DNA of 64,000 bases from Acaryochloris sp. CCMEE 5410. Its GTDB lineage: Bacteria > Cyanobacteriota > Cyanobacteriia > Thermosynechococcales > Thermosynechococcaceae. The DNA is taken from positions 372,001 through 436,000 of the forward strand of contig NZ_AFEJ02000001.1 in NCBI RefSeq assembly GCF_000238775.2. The letters run 5' to 3'. The position numbers and the translations under genes were made by a program. The notes beneath the pieces were generated by a model. The model had not been told where the DNA came from. It did not search any database and saw nothing but the letters and a program-made list of their open reading frames with translations. Below, piece by piece: positions 9,772 through 19,352 of the stretch (its first letter is position 1; each line of letters begins with the position of its first letter).

Positions 9772-10242
9772 ATGCAACTGACAACTCCTCAGGCTGCCAA
9801 CATCTTAATCGTTGATGATAACTTGAATAATCTCAAGGTTTTAGTAGGGATATTGTCGGATTCGCCCTATAAAATTCGACGGGCTGTGACTGGAGATATT
9901 GCCTTGCAATGTATTACTGCTGCACCTCCCGATTTAATTATGCTAGACATTATTTTGCCTGATTTCTCAGGTTACGAAATCTGCGCAAAGCTCAAGCAAG
10001 ATCCTGAAACCGCGAATATTCCCATTATTTTTATGAGTGCCTTAAGCAGTAATGCGGATAAGGTAAAAGCTTTTACAGTTGGGGGAGCAGACTACATTAC
10101 CAAACCTTTCGAGAGTACGGAAGTGAAGGCTCGAATCCATAATCAATTGCAGCTAAGAGCGGCTCAAACACAAGTAAAATTGCTCACTGCTGAACTTGAA
10201 AAAATGCGTACAGTCCAAATCAGTCAATCTGGCAATAATTAG
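9772..10242 (+). CDS. Single-domain response regulator (CheY-like, PatA/Rcp type)
   Basis: 156 residues: one receiver domain (~10-125) with the acidic pair DD near the N terminus, the phospho-acceptor Asp in IMLDIILPDFSGYE, Ser in FMSAL and Lys in YITKPFE, then a short charged helix. It lacks an output domain, so it probably passes phosphate on or acts through protein contact. It follows the hybrid kinase by 24 bases on the same strand, and the pair are likely partners. Its receiver closely resembles the N-terminal receiver of the REC-kinase at 31096-32310, which suggests a shared origin. Confidence 0.92.
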   Translation: MQLTTPQAANILIVDDNLNNLKVLVGILSDSPYKIRRAVTGDIALQCITAAPPDLIMLDIILPDFSGYEICAKLKQDPETANIPIIFMSALSSNADKVKAFTVGGADYITKPFESTEVKARIHNQLQLRAAQTQVKLLTAELEKMRTVQISQSGNN

Positions 10243-10293
10243 CAGAATCTTGCGAGTGGTGACATCAAGCGCAAGCCAAATCTGTACATTATT
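10243..10293 (-). pseudogene. Tiny transposase fragment (IS1-like DDE motif)
   Basis: Read on the minus strand, this segment encodes NNVQIWLALDVTTRKIL, which resembles the segment around the first catalytic Asp of IS1-family transposases (W-x-A-L-D-x-x-T). Stops flank it in frame, so only a scrap remains, directly abutting the stop codon of the response regulator gene. The identification rests on about 17 residues and is tentative. Confidence 0.4.
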
Positions 10294-10375
10294 CAAATTA
10301 GTTCAGAGAGTTGAAGGCTCAAACCTTCAAGATCAATTTCATACTGTTTCAACAATGTATTGAGCTGGTGAGCGG

Positions 10376-10637
10376 GTTTATTTGTTGAAGACTGGGCGTA
10401 GAAGCGGTCGAGTCAATATGATTGCGGCGTTGAGGGCAAAGCAGTTGATGGCCCCGTTCACGATCGAAACGGTTTGCAACCGGACGGTATTTGAAATTTG
10501 GCTGGAGCGTTGCTTGATACCTTTGCTCAAACCTGGGCAAAAGCTGGTGATTGATAATGCCACCTTTCTCAAGGGAGGACGAATCTAGGAATTGGTGGAA
10601 AAAGCAGGATGTGAAGTTTGGTATTTACCGCCTTATA
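10376..10637 (+). pseudogene. Decayed IS630-family transposase, interrupted by a second insertion sequence
   Basis: The frame encodes recognisable IS630-type DDE transposase segments: GRRSGRVNMIAALRAKQL, then LIPLLKPGQKLVIDNATF (second catalytic Asp), then an in-frame amber stop at 10586-10588, and after it ELVEKAGCEVWYLPPY in the same frame. The N-terminal third is missing. The frame breaks off at PPY, exactly where the next element begins, and resumes beyond it as only a few codons (Asp-Leu-Val-Ile, then stop). This is a dead element that served as the target of the later insertion. Confidence 0.75.
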
Positions 10638-10681
10638 CCAAATCCGATTTATATAACTCCGATATAATGCATAATTAGAGA

Positions 10682-11257
10682 ATGCCAAGAAAACTATATC
10701 TCGAACCCCATTTTTCGCCTGACGAGCTGAAGTCTCATTATCGAGCCAGCCAAGACCCAGTAGAATCGCGCCGCTGGCATCTGCTGTGGCTCGTCAGTGA
10801 GCAAACAACGCTAACTCAAGCAGCCCAAGTGGTCGGTCTCAACTACGATTACGCTCGAGAAATCGTCAGGGAGTATAACCACAATGGCGCCCATGGGTTA
10901 CGCAACCGACGCAAAGATAAGCGACCTCATCAATCTCGCAGTCTTCTGACTCAAGACCAATGTGCACAATTGTTGACTCGTCTACAAACCCCACCCGCCG
11001 ACGGTGGTCTATGGAACGGCCCCAAAGTAGCCCAGGTCATCGCTCAGATGACAGGAGTCGATAAGGTTTGGCCCCAACGCGGTTGGGACTATCTCAAGCG
11101 ATTGGAGCAGTCCCTGCAATGCCCACGTCCTCACCACCGTAAAGGTGAACCAGAGGCCCAAGCCGCTTTAAGAAACTGCCTGAGTACAAAGCAGAATTGG
11201 AGCGACGCTACCCTAAGGCTCAGGTCGAAGTTTGGTCCTTTGATGAACATCGTTTAG
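10682..11257 (+). CDS. IS630-family transposase, N-terminal part (helix-turn-helix domain)
   Basis: 191 residues in this frame. It begins MPRKLYLEPHFS and contains the helix-turn-helix typical of IS630 transposases (TLTQAAQVVGLNYDYAREIV, ~50-70) followed by a second helical domain (~95-145). Similarity to the family ends near residue ~165 (EAQAAL), and the remaining codons look like out-of-frame reading. The catalytic half continues in the -1 frame from about 11173. Joining the frames at the GCTTTAAGAAA stretch would restore a full-length protein. Confidence 0.8.
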   Translation: MPRKLYLEPHFSPDELKSHYRASQDPVESRRWHLLWLVSEQTTLTQAAQVVGLNYDYAREIVREYNHNGAHGLRNRRKDKRPHQSRSLLTQDQCAQLLTRLQTPPADGGLWNGPKVAQVIAQMTGVDKVWPQRGWDYLKRLEQSLQCPRPHHRKGEPEAQAALRNCLSTKQNWSDATLRLRSKFGPLMNIV

Positions 11258-11739
11258 GCCTTAAACCCATTATTCGAAAGATTTGGGCGCCTGTGGGTCA
11301 GCGTCCAATTGCTGAGGTGGACCATCGCTATGAATGGACCTATCTGTATGGATTCGTTCATCCCGCAACTGGCAATACCGAATGGTTCATTCTGCCTCGG
11401 GTCAATGGAGAATGGTTTAATCAAGCCCTACAAAGCTTTGCTCAGCAAGTTGGAGCGGGAAAGCACAAACAGATTCTTCTCGTTCTCGATGGAGCCGGAT
11501 GGCATACCTGTAAAAATCTGGTGGTACCTAAAGGCATTCATCTGAAGGTTTTACCCCCCTATTCTCCAGAGCTACAGCCCGCTGAACGGTTGTGGCGGCT
11601 AGCGGATGAACCACTGGCCAATCGATGCTTTGAGACCCTGGATGAGTTGGAAGATGTGCTCGAGCAGCGCTGTCGAACTTTAATGACAATGCAATCAGAC
11701 ATTCAAGCTCTCACTCACTACCATTGGTGGCCAGCTTGA
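11197..11739 (+). CDS. IS630-family transposase, catalytic part (DDE domain), -1 frame
   Basis: The frame is open from about 11173; the first ATG is at 11197. It carries the DDE core: first Asp in VWSFDEHRLGLKP, second Asp in ILLVLDGAGWH, and the final Glu in PPYSPELQPAERLW. The C terminus looks complete. On its own it lacks the DNA-binding half, so activity needs a frameshift joining it to the upstream frame. One extra T in the run at 11173-11176 would restore a single frame. A real mutation and programmed slippage cannot be told apart here. Confidence 0.8.
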   Translation: MERRYPKAQVEVWSFDEHRLGLKPIIRKIWAPVGQRPIAEVDHRYEWTYLYGFVHPATGNTEWFILPRVNGEWFNQALQSFAQQVGAGKHKQILLVLDGAGWHTCKNLVVPKGIHLKVLPPYSPELQPAERLWRLADEPLANRCFETLDELEDVLEQRCRTLMTMQSDIQALTHYHWWPA

Positions 11740-11915
11740 CAGATAAGATATTTCGGGGGTTAATGAGTCGGATTTGGTATGATTTAGTAATTTAGCTAAT
11801 TGATCAGCCACTTTCGATGATCTTCTCTCAATGTTTAGTAGGTGTAATGGACAGAGGCAACCCTTTCTCAGAAGAGTAAGTTGAGCCTCCCCATTATGCG
11901 CCTGAGCAATCCAGG

Positions 11916-13655
11916 TTATGCGATCGCATTCTCCACTTTCTCAGACTCAGACAACTCCCAAGTCGTATCTGCTGCTAACTTTAAGGTGCGCTCGTGGTAG
12001 TTCGTTAACGTTGATCGGTGGCCTACACTCAAAAAGGTGGTTTCCAGATGCTGTAACTGCTGATAGAGAGAAGCTTCATTACTCAAATCCAAAGCACTCG
12101 TAGCCTCATCGAGAATGGCATATTGGGGCTTATTCAGTAACAGCCGAGCAAAGGTGAGCCGCTGCTGTTCACCCAACGACAACACCGAAGACCAATCTTC
12201 TACCGCATCAAATCCCTCAAACCGTTCATCTAAGTCCGGTAGATTAATCTGCTGCAAAATGGCCTTGAGTTCTTCGTCACTGGCCTCAATCTCCATATTG
12301 GGATAAATCATCTGATCCCGGAGACTGCCCACAATCATATAGGGTCGTTGAGGTAGGAAAAGGATATCACCAGGTTGAGGACGGTGGATGGTACCTTGGC
12401 CCGAATTCCATAACCCGGCCATCGCTCGCAGTAAGGAACTCTTGCCACATCCACTTGGCCCTTTGACCAACAGCCCTTCGCCTTCAGACAACGCTATAGA
12501 GAGATCGGTAATTAAAGTCCTCTGATAATTGGGGGTCATCAGGGTTAGTTCAACTAGAGATAAGCCTTCCCCTTCCTCTACGGTAAAAGTGGGCTGGGTG
12601 AGTTCTTCTTCCGCATCAGACTCTGTCGATTCCTCTTCCGTCTGGCTCGGCTGTTCCAAACTTTCAGCAAAGGTATAGAGACGGTCGATGCCTGCCCCAA
12701 AGGAGGTTAACTCTTGGAAACGGGCCACAATCAAATTCAACGAAAAGAAGATCCGAATAAACGCGCCTTGGGCTTCGGAGACTTTACCCACCTCTAGCTC
12801 ACCCGCAAAGATGCCAGGGGCGACGACAATGGCAGGTAGGATAAAGGGCAAAAACTCATAGGCATTGGAAAACACATTCAAATTCAACTGCCAAATAATC
12901 AGGTTCTTGAAATTATCAAAGGCTTCCATAAACCGCTCTTTCACCTGATCGGCTTCCTGCTGTTCTCCCCGATAAAAGGCAATGGATTCAGCGTTTTCGC
13001 GAATACGTACCAGGCTAAACCGGAAATCGGCTTCCTTTTTCAGTTGGGCAAAATTGAGCCTGACGAGTCCTTTTCCAAAGACCCCCACCGTCACCACGGT
13101 ACCCAGGACGGCATAGAGCACCAAAAACAACACTAAGGAAGAGGAAATCTTCCATAGCACGCTGCTAAAGGCAATAATCCCCAAGAGGGAATCCACAATA
13201 ATCAGCAGAAAGGTCAGGGATTCTTGGGTAAAACTTTTAACATCTTCGGCAATTCGCTGGTCCGGGTTATCGATATCTGTATGGAGGTTGTTGAGATTGT
13301 AGTAGGCGCGATTGCTAAAGTAGTTATCCACGTAGCGATTCGTCAGCCAGCGTCGCCACTGTAACCCTAAGCGATCGCGCAAATAGGTATAACCTGCAAA
13401 AATAGGTGCATAAGCCACCAGCACCCCCAGAAAAATCATAATGGTTTGCCAAAATCGGGCTTCATCCTGGGCGGAAAGGGCAGAAATCATTACTCCTCGG
13501 CGATTGTTGAGAAGTACGCTTAAGCCGGTATACCCCAGAGAAAGTACCATCACTAGCAGGAGCAATCCCCTGGCTTTCCATTTCTCCTCGCTATTCCAAT
13601 AGCTAATGGCAATTTTCCAAAATCGCCCTAAAACCTGCAAATTAAATCGTTCCAT
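11916..13655 (-). CDS. ABC transporter, fused permease and ATPase (SbmA/BacA-like, YddA type)
   Basis: 579 residues. The N-terminal ~330 residues form a six-helix membrane domain of the ABC_membrane_2 type (e.g. GLLLLVMVLSLGYTGLSVLL, MIFLGVLVAYAPIFAGYTYL). An acidic linker follows (~335-355). The ATPase domain has Walker A GPSGCGKSS, signature LSLGEQQR, Walker B YAILDEATSAL and switch His in SVGHRS. It should act as a homodimer in the inner or thylakoid membrane. SbmA/BacA relatives move peptides, and YddA/Rv1819c relatives peptides or cobalamin, so the substrate is open. It reads divergently from the inositol-phosphatase gene across ~75 bases. Confidence 0.93.
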   Translation of the reverse strand: MERFNLQVLGRFWKIAISYWNSEEKWKARGLLLLVMVLSLGYTGLSVLLNNRRGVMISALSAQDEARFWQTIMIFLGVLVAYAPIFAGYTYLRDRLGLQWRRWLTNRYVDNYFSNRAYYNLNNLHTDIDNPDQRIAEDVKSFTQESLTFLLIIVDSLLGIIAFSSVLWKISSSLVLFLVLYAVLGTVVTVGVFGKGLVRLNFAQLKKEADFRFSLVRIRENAESIAFYRGEQQEADQVKERFMEAFDNFKNLIIWQLNLNVFSNAYEFLPFILPAIVVAPGIFAGELEVGKVSEAQGAFIRIFFSLNLIVARFQELTSFGAGIDRLYTFAESLEQPSQTEEESTESDAEEELTQPTFTVEEGEGLSLVELTLMTPNYQRTLITDLSIALSEGEGLLVKGPSGCGKSSLLRAMAGLWNSGQGTIHRPQPGDILFLPQRPYMIVGSLRDQMIYPNMEIEASDEELKAILQQINLPDLDERFEGFDAVEDWSSVLSLGEQQRLTFARLLLNKPQYAILDEATSALDLSNEASLYQQLQHLETTFLSVGHRSTLTNYHERTLKLAADTTWELSESEKVENAIA

Positions 13656-13731
13656 TAGACCTTATCAATAACCCATCCCATACCTGACGTTAACCTAGTT
13701 AAGGTAAGAAGGGGTTGTTTGCCCGTAAACG

Positions 13732-14622
13732 ATGGAAACTATGTCTAACTCACCCACGCCTCGGCAGATCCTAGAAACATTACTGCCGCCCTTAAGATTA
13801 GCCGCTGCCTATTCCAAAAATATTCAGTCCGTCATTGCGGCTCGCCCGGAAAAAACGAATCAGCACAATCACTTTGGTGCGGCCTTATCGGATGCCGATC
13901 TGTCCATTCAAACCTTAGTAGAAGTGGCCCTGTTGGGAGCTTATCCTCAAATCCGCTTCTACGGGGAAGAGTATGAAAAAACAGCTAATACCAAATATTT
14001 CCGAGCCATTGATTTAGGACCGGAGGGAGATTATTTAGTCACCCTCGACCCCATTGATGGCACTCGTTTTTACCTGGATGGCCATGATAACTACCAGATT
14101 ATTGTGGGTGTCCTTAATCAGGATGAGTACGAAGCCGTATTAGCCATTTCTCCGGCCCAAGATTGCTATTACTATGCTCTGCGAGGCATGGGTACGTTTT
14201 CTGGTCCACTCAATGCCTCTCTGGACCAGTGCCAGAAGCTACAGATAGAGAACCCTAAACCCCTAATCTATTTGGGTTGGGGACTGTCGGATCAGATTCC
14301 CGATGTTGGTCCTGACTACCAAATCAACGACTTAAAAACGGCCTATTCCGACGAGCAGTTTGCCCCCAATATCAACGCTATCCTCAAGGGAGAGCTAGCA
14401 GGGGCGATTTTGGAATCGGGAAAATTTATTGACGGGGCTGCCATTGCTTTCCTAGCCCAAGAAGCAGGCTGTATGATCACCACCTTAACGGGAGAGCCGA
14501 TGCCCCCCTTACATACCAGCCAGAATTACCAAAGACCGGGCCTGATTGTGGCAACTTCGGCGACTGTTCATCAGGATCTATTGCAGGTGGTTGCCAAAAC
14601 TTTACTGGTGTCAGCGGGTTAG
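13732..14622 (+). CDS. Inositol monophosphatase-family protein
   Basis: 296 residues, within the usual size range of the Mg-dependent, Li-sensitive phosphatase superfamily. The first metal site is clear: GEE (~83-85) and DPIDGT with Asp106, Asp109, Gly110 and Thr111. The C-terminal second motif, usually W-D-x-A-A, is weak here (FIDGAAIAFLAQEAGC, with Gly-Ala-Ala and no Trp). The substrate is therefore uncertain: inositol-1-phosphate, 3'-phosphoadenosine or a sugar phosphate. A second in-frame ATG (13741) is an alternative start. The last 12 bases overlap the convergent gene at 14611-15738. Confidence 0.88.
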   Translation: METMSNSPTPRQILETLLPPLRLAAAYSKNIQSVIAARPEKTNQHNHFGAALSDADLSIQTLVEVALLGAYPQIRFYGEEYEKTANTKYFRAIDLGPEGDYLVTLDPIDGTRFYLDGHDNYQIIVGVLNQDEYEAVLAISPAQDCYYYALRGMGTFSGPLNASLDQCQKLQIENPKPLIYLGWGLSDQIPDVGPDYQINDLKTAYSDEQFAPNINAILKGELAGAILESGKFIDGAAIAFLAQEAGCMITTLTGEPMPPLHTSQNYQRPGLIVATSATVHQDLLQVVAKTLLVSAG

Positions 14623-15738
14623 TTTAACGGCTTTATTCCCCCCAACATGAATGTTGTACTGGGGAAGCAAGGTATCAACAATATAGGAGCGATGGGCGAT
14701 TAAGGCTTCGTGGAACCGTTTCCAATGGCTTTCTAGAAAACTGGGGTAATACTGAAAGATTTCTTCACCCGTATCTAGAAAAGCTTCGGTGCCGATCGCA
14801 TTATGTTTCCAAGAACCGATGCCTTTATGGATATAGGACAGATGGGCACTGCCGAAACTAAATCGCCCCTGGTTGATTAAGTCGAGCCACTGCCGATACC
14901 GCACCTCATTATCCTTATGGGTAATGGATTGTAAGTATTCAGCAATTACAGCTTTATCCGCTGCAGGCAGTCCGGGGACGAGGGCATTCGGATCCCCCAA
15001 TCGGTAGCGTCGCAACCACTGACACATATGATCGGCGGCTTCAAGATAGTCTGTCGGATTGTTTCGGATAATTTTCTCGTTGAGACCGTTGGTATAGCCC
15101 CATTTCAGAAACGGCTTGTCGGGATGCCCTAAGACCGCTCCATGTCCCAGGGGAAAGACTTCGCTGAGCAGATGGCCTGTGAGATTGTCGACCAGATTCT
15201 TTTTGAAGTAGGCTTTGACCTTTTTAGTGAATTTGCGGTCGAGGTTGCCTCGGGCGTCAATCAGTTTGGTGGCTTCATTGACCTGGTGGTTAACGCCTGC
15301 AAACCCTTGGTGAGCCCAAGTATCGGCATAAACATGCATGGCGATACCCAGCCGATATAGACCATGATGGGTCTGGTGAAGCTGGATACATTCTCGCAAC
15401 ATATCCTGGGCGACATGGCTGTTGGGGCGGCAAATTAATTTATTGATAAAGGTGCCATTGGGGTTCTGGTGAGCGGCCAGTCCCTCATTCCCTGGTAAAA
15501 AATGAAACGGAATCCAAACTTGATAGTTTGCCAGCTGGCGAAAATTTCGATAATCCAGCAGTTTATGGGCAGAACTAATGTGATTAAATACGGTGCCATT
15601 GTTAAAGCGAATTAAGCCAGAATTTGTGGCGTCATCGACATATTGGGCGCAGTGGGCAATGACATCGGCTTCTGGGTGATCGAACCCAGCCAAACGGGCC
15701 ACGATATAGGTGACACCGTTATGGAAATCGATTTGCAT
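14611..15738 (-). CDS. Conserved protein resembling the DUF6765 / zinc-dependent hydrolase-like group
   Basis: 375 residues with many His and Asp. Conspicuous are IDFHNGVTYIVARLAGF at the start, AHCAQYVDDAT (~29-39) and the helix GIAMHVYADTWAHQGFAG (~150-167). H-x-x-x-D-x-x-x-H patterns of this kind occur in phospholipase C/P1-nuclease-like zinc proteins, and the sequence reminds me of DUF6765 proteins. There is no signal peptide or membrane helix. A zinc hydrolase is an inference from His/Asp spacing only. It converges with the inositol-phosphatase gene, and the two stop codons overlap by 12 bases. Confidence 0.7.
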   Translation of the reverse strand: MQIDFHNGVTYIVARLAGFDHPEADVIAHCAQYVDDATNSGLIRFNNGTVFNHISSAHKLLDYRNFRQLANYQVWIPFHFLPGNEGLAAHQNPNGTFINKLICRPNSHVAQDMLRECIQLHQTHHGLYRLGIAMHVYADTWAHQGFAGVNHQVNEATKLIDARGNLDRKFTKKVKAYFKKNLVDNLTGHLLSEVFPLGHGAVLGHPDKPFLKWGYTNGLNEKIIRNNPTDYLEAADHMCQWLRRYRLGDPNALVPGLPAADKAVIAEYLQSITHKDNEVRYRQWLDLINQGRFSFGSAHLSYIHKGIGSWKHNAIGTEAFLDTGEEIFQYYPSFLESHWKRFHEALIAHRSYIVDTLLPQYNIHVGGNKAVKLTR

Positions 15739-16374
15739 TCTGGGTGTGGCTCCCTCAGCGGGAAGGGTTGCTATCAGACTACCTGAAGATGGTGACGACC
15801 GTCAGTAAGTTTATTTTTTATTGAGATAGTGTTCTGGATGCCGATTTGAGAACGGGTTGACAGCCCATTTTGATGGATTGAACTGGGTTTTAAGGCGATT
15901 TCCGAACGGTTTGGCTAGGGTTGAAAGACTCGATTCGGGAGCAGTTATTGAACCAACCATAATCAAACCTTAATCGAGAAAAATGCGAAACTTAACCTGT
16001 CTTTGCGGACGGATTTAAATTGAATTCTTCAGAATAGACGGCAGGTTCACAATTTCTCAGAGTAAACTGATCGGCTAAGTAAGCTGATTGATATGAAGGG
16101 AATCGCGGGTTAGATGTTCTTAATCTTGAGGTGCTATGGAAACAAAAACCTGGGATTAATTGCCACGCCCTTGTTTGTGCCTGCGTTTTTTGATCTTGCT
16201 CTATGCCCAAACCTCTAGTTGTGAAAGCGGCAACAAGTAGGCTCGCCTATTCTCAAGGTACAAAGCAATGGTGGGCGAATTTGCGATTCGTAAATTGAGG
16301 TAAACAATCTGATGATCAGGGATGCGATCTCATCTTCATCCTCCATAATGGCGAAGTTGCTCTAGATTGCATCT
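15739..16374. other. Intergenic gap with no supported gene
   Basis: Between two divergently transcribed genes. The open frames on either strand are short and lack ribosome-binding sites and family resemblance. I saw no tRNA fold, long palindrome or repeat. Promoters for both flanking genes must lie here but no clear boxes stand out. Confidence 0.5.
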
Positions 16375-17223
16375 ATGTCAGTATCGTTCACCTGCCGCCA
16401 GGAGACTGTCTGCTTTGGCGGCACCATGGGATTCTACAGCCATGACTCCCAAACCTGCCGCACCCCCATGAATTTTGCCGTCTATCAGCCTCCCCAAGCT
16501 GAAACAGGCCGAGTTCCCGTGCTTTATTTTTTATCGGGACTCACCTGCACAGAAGAGAATTTTGTCACCAAGGCGGGTGCCCAGCGATATGCGGCTGAGT
16601 ATGGCGTGATGCTAGTGGCTCCTGATACCAGTCCGCGGGATGGCGAAACCCCTGGAGCAGAAGAGGATTGGGATTTAGGGACCGGGGCAGGGTTTTATGT
16701 GAATGCAATGGCGGATCCTTGGGCCAAGCACTATCACATGTATGACTATGTTGTAGAAGAGTTACCAGCACTAATTGCCCAATTTTTCCCGGCAAATCCA
16801 GAGCGGCAGAGTGTGTGTGGTCATTCCATGGGCGGCCATGGGGCCTTAGTCTGTGGGTTACGGAATCGCGATCGCTATCGGTCCATTTCTGCCTTTGCTC
16901 CCATTGTGGCTCCGACTCGCTGCCCCTGGGGCCATAAGATCTTCTCCAATTATTTGGGCGTGGATATGGAAACTTGGAAGCAATACGATGCCTGTGAGTT
17001 GGTGCATCACTACCAAGATGATCGCCCTTTGCTAGTAGATCAAGGCACAGCAGACTCTTTTCTTGAAGAACAGTTGCGACCTCACTTGCTGCAAGAAGCC
17101 TGTGAGCAGGCCCAGCGTCCCTTAACCCTGAGAATGCAGCCGGGCTATGACCATAGCTACTATTTCATCGCCAGTTTTATCGGCGATCACATCAAATTCC
17201 ATGCCGAATATCTGTGTTCGTGA
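16375..17223 (+). CDS. fghA: S-formylglutathione hydrolase
   Basis: 282 residues, normal for the esterase D/FrmB family. It hydrolyses S-formylglutathione to formate and glutathione in glutathione-dependent formaldehyde detoxification. Signature segments include YFLSGLTCTEENF (~51-63, oxyanion-hole region), the nucleophile elbow GHSMGGHGAL with Ser151, a late acidic residue in QGTADSFL, and His in GYDHSYYF near the C terminus, completing a Ser-Asp-His triad. No alcohol dehydrogenase gene of the same pathway is adjacent. Confidence 0.95.
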   Translation: MSVSFTCRQETVCFGGTMGFYSHDSQTCRTPMNFAVYQPPQAETGRVPVLYFLSGLTCTEENFVTKAGAQRYAAEYGVMLVAPDTSPRDGETPGAEEDWDLGTGAGFYVNAMADPWAKHYHMYDYVVEELPALIAQFFPANPERQSVCGHSMGGHGALVCGLRNRDRYRSISAFAPIVAPTRCPWGHKIFSNYLGVDMETWKQYDACELVHHYQDDRPLLVDQGTADSFLEEQLRPHLLQEACEQAQRPLTLRMQPGYDHSYYFIASFIGDHIKFHAEYLCS

Positions 17224-17299
17224 GGGTTTCCTCAACTGAAATTCGATACCAGGGGGAACAATGTCCTAAAATTAGGGGATTGCCCACCCTCACAGTTCC

Positions 17300-17854
17300 A
17301 TGGACATCCAGGCATTTATTCAACAAAGTTGCGGCCGATGGTTTACGCAGCGCACATGCCATCAGATGGGAAATTTATCCTCTGAGGCCCAATCGGCGCA
17401 GCTTTGGATGGAACAACTGAGCTTGGAAGATAGCGCTGTTTTGGAGTTGTGCAACGCTGCCGAAGTTGATCCAACGGTGGCTCAATGTGCCGCTAGAATT
17501 TCTTGGAAAGAACAGGGGTTTCAGGTTCAACCTCAAGAAACGGGGGAGTTGTTGTTGGTCGCCCTATCAAACACACCCCATCAAGGAGAAATTCTGCAAC
17601 AAGTGGGTTCAGCTCCTTTGATGCGACTCAATTTTCAAATTGATGGTGATCAGAGACTGATCCTCACGGGAACCCAAGATCAATTGCATTTGGAGGAACG
17701 GGTATGGTTCGCCAGCCCTAATTTGCGTTTACGCATCAGTCTATTAAAACAGGCGAATCAACTATATCAAGCGACTTGGTATTCTGAAGTGCGGATGGGA
17801 GTTTTACCCGAACCTGCGCCCGAAGAACTACCCCATGCCGCCTCAACCAAGTAA
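17300..17854 (+). CDS. CpcS/CpeS-type phycobiliprotein lyase
   Basis: 184 residues, the usual length of the S/U-type bilin lyases, which attach phycocyanobilin or phycoerythrobilin to Cys-84-equivalent residues of phycobiliproteins. Family hallmarks: an N-terminal [12 protein letters not shown] segment and the C-terminal block [17 protein letters not shown] followed by YSEVRMG. The fold is a lipocalin-like beta barrel with no cofactor. The gene marks the host as phycobilisome-bearing. It lies 40 bases upstream of der on the same strand, so cotranscription is possible. Which lyase subtype (CpcS, CpcU, CpeS) it is cannot be set without a tree. Confidence 0.85.
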   Translation: MDIQAFIQQSCGRWFTQRTCHQMGNLSSEAQSAQLWMEQLSLEDSAVLELCNAAEVDPTVAQCAARISWKEQGFQVQPQETGELLLVALSNTPHQGEILQQVGSAPLMRLNFQIDGDQRLILTGTQDQLHLEERVWFASPNLRLRISLLKQANQLYQATWYSEVRMGVLPEPAPEELPHAASTK

Positions 17855-17894
17855 GCGCCAATCATTCAATTTATTTAGAAATAGGGATATCAGT

Positions 17895-19256
17895 ATGGGG
17901 TTACCCATTGTTGCCATTGTTGGTCGCCCAAATGTGGGTAAGTCAACCCTCGTCAATCGACTGACAGGGATGATGGATGCGATTGTCCATGATTCGCCAG
18001 GAGTGACTCGCGATCGCACCTATCGTCCGGCCCTCTGGAATGGTCGGGATTTTTCCCTAGTGGATACTGGCGGATTGGTGTTTGACGACCAGACGGAATT
18101 CCTTCCCTTTATTCGGCAGCAAGTCATGATTGCCCTAGCGGAAGCTACCGTGGTGGTGATGGTGGTAGATGGCCAAGCTGGCCCCACCCCCGCAGATCAT
18201 GAGATTGCCCATTGGCTGCGGCAGCAGGATACCCCTGTGCTGTTGGCAGTGAATAAATGCGAATCCCCAGAACAAGGCATCACCCAGGCGGCCCAATTCT
18301 GGGAATTGTCTTTAGATGAACCGTTACCGGTCTCAGGCATTCACGGTAATGGCACTGGCGATCTTTTAGATCAGGTGGTCGAATATTTCTCCGAAACCCC
18401 TGAATCTGAAGATGAACCGGAGATTAAGGTGGCGTTGGTAGGACGCCCAAATGTGGGTAAATCCAGCTTGCTCAATGCTTTTGTGGGCGAGAATCGCTCG
18501 ATTGTGAGTCCCATCTCCGGCACAACCCGCGACACCATTGATATGGTGGTTCGTCGGGGTGAGCAAGCCTACCGCTTTATTGATACGGCAGGCATCCGTC
18601 GCAAGAAAAATGTCTCATACGGACCGGAGTTCTTTGGCATTAATCGGGCGTTTAAAGCAATCCGGCGATCGCAAGTCGTATTGTTTGTGATTGATGCCTT
18701 GGATGGGGTTACAGAACAGGATCAGAAGTTAGCTGGGCGGATTATTGATGATGGTCGAGCTTGTGTATTGGTGGTGAATAAATGGGATGCCGTCACGAAA
18801 GACACCTACACCATCAATGAATTCAGCAAACAGATTCGATCTCGCCTCAATTTTATGGAATGGGCAGAAATGATTTTTGTCAGTGCCCAGACCGGGCAAC
18901 GGGTGGAAAAAATTCTGAACTTGGTGGATACGGCTGCTCGACAGTTTGAACAGCGGGTAACCACTTCTGTGATAAATGAAGTTTTGGAAGAAGCGGTGAG
19001 CTGGCATACGCCTCCAACCACTCGCCAAGGACGGCAAGGCAAAATTTACTACGGAACCCAAGTCAGCAGTCAACCACCGACGATTGCTCTGTTTGTGAAC
19101 AATCCTGACCATTTCAAAGACAATTATCGTCGCTATATCGAACGACAATTCCGAGAAAATTTAGACTTTACAGGTACCCCGATTCGTCTACTCTGGCGAG
19201 GGAAGAAGCTGCGGGATGTGGAGCGGAATACTGCGAATCGAGCAACAAGAGCTTGA
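17895..19256 (+). CDS. der: Ribosome biogenesis GTPase Der (EngA)
   Basis: I chose ATG 17895, not the in-frame start at 17835, because it gives 453 residues beginning [19 protein letters not shown], as in known Der proteins, and the earlier start would overlap the lyase gene. Two tandem GTPase domains are present: G1 motifs GRPNVGKST and [10 protein letters not shown]3 DTGG and DTAG, G4 NKCE and NKWD. A C-terminal KH-like domain follows. Der assists 50S subunit maturation and is essential in most bacteria. Nothing unusual in the protein. Confidence 0.97.
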   Translation: MGLPIVAIVGRPNVGKSTLVNRLTGMMDAIVHDSPGVTRDRTYRPALWNGRDFSLVDTGGLVFDDQTEFLPFIRQQVMIALAEATVVVMVVDGQAGPTPADHEIAHWLRQQDTPVLLAVNKCESPEQGITQAAQFWELSLDEPLPVSGIHGNGTGDLLDQVVEYFSETPESEDEPEIKVALVGRPNVGKSSLLNAFVGENRSIVSPISGTTRDTIDMVVRRGEQAYRFIDTAGIRRKKNVSYGPEFFGINRAFKAIRRSQVVLFVIDALDGVTEQDQKLAGRIIDDGRACVLVVNKWDAVTKDTYTINEFSKQIRSRLNFMEWAEMIFVSAQTGQRVEKILNLVDTAARQFEQRVTTSVINEVLEEAVSWHTPPTTRQGRQGKIYYGTQVSSQPPTIALFVNNPDHFKDNYRRYIERQFRENLDFTGTPIRLLWRGKKLRDVERNTANRATRA

Positions 19257-19352
19257 TTTAATGTTTACACCCAATTTTTCAGAGTTAGCTTTAGAAATAT
19301 CTAAATAGCTGTGATTCTGTGTGGCAATCAATAAAATGATAGCTTTCTGAGG

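Larger units (their letters stand above)
10636..11779 (+). mobile_element. IS630-family insertion sequence with TA target duplication
   Basis: The element spans 10638-11777 (1140 bp). Both ends read CCAAATCCGA inward, with weaker similarity continuing to about 30 bp. A TA dinucleotide flanks each side (10636-10637 and 11778-11779), the target duplication expected of IS630/Tc1-type transposition. It carries one transposase split into two reading frames and sits inside the older IS630-like remnant. Clean ends and intact target duplication suggest a fairly recent insertion. Confidence 0.85.

Noticed and set aside
15992-16210. Minus-strand 72-codon frame in the gap before fghA
   Set aside because: Composition is not protein-like and no family was recognised.
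17835-17894. Upstream extension of der
   Set aside because: Known Der proteins start at the glycine-rich GTPase motif, and the extension overlaps the lyase gene.
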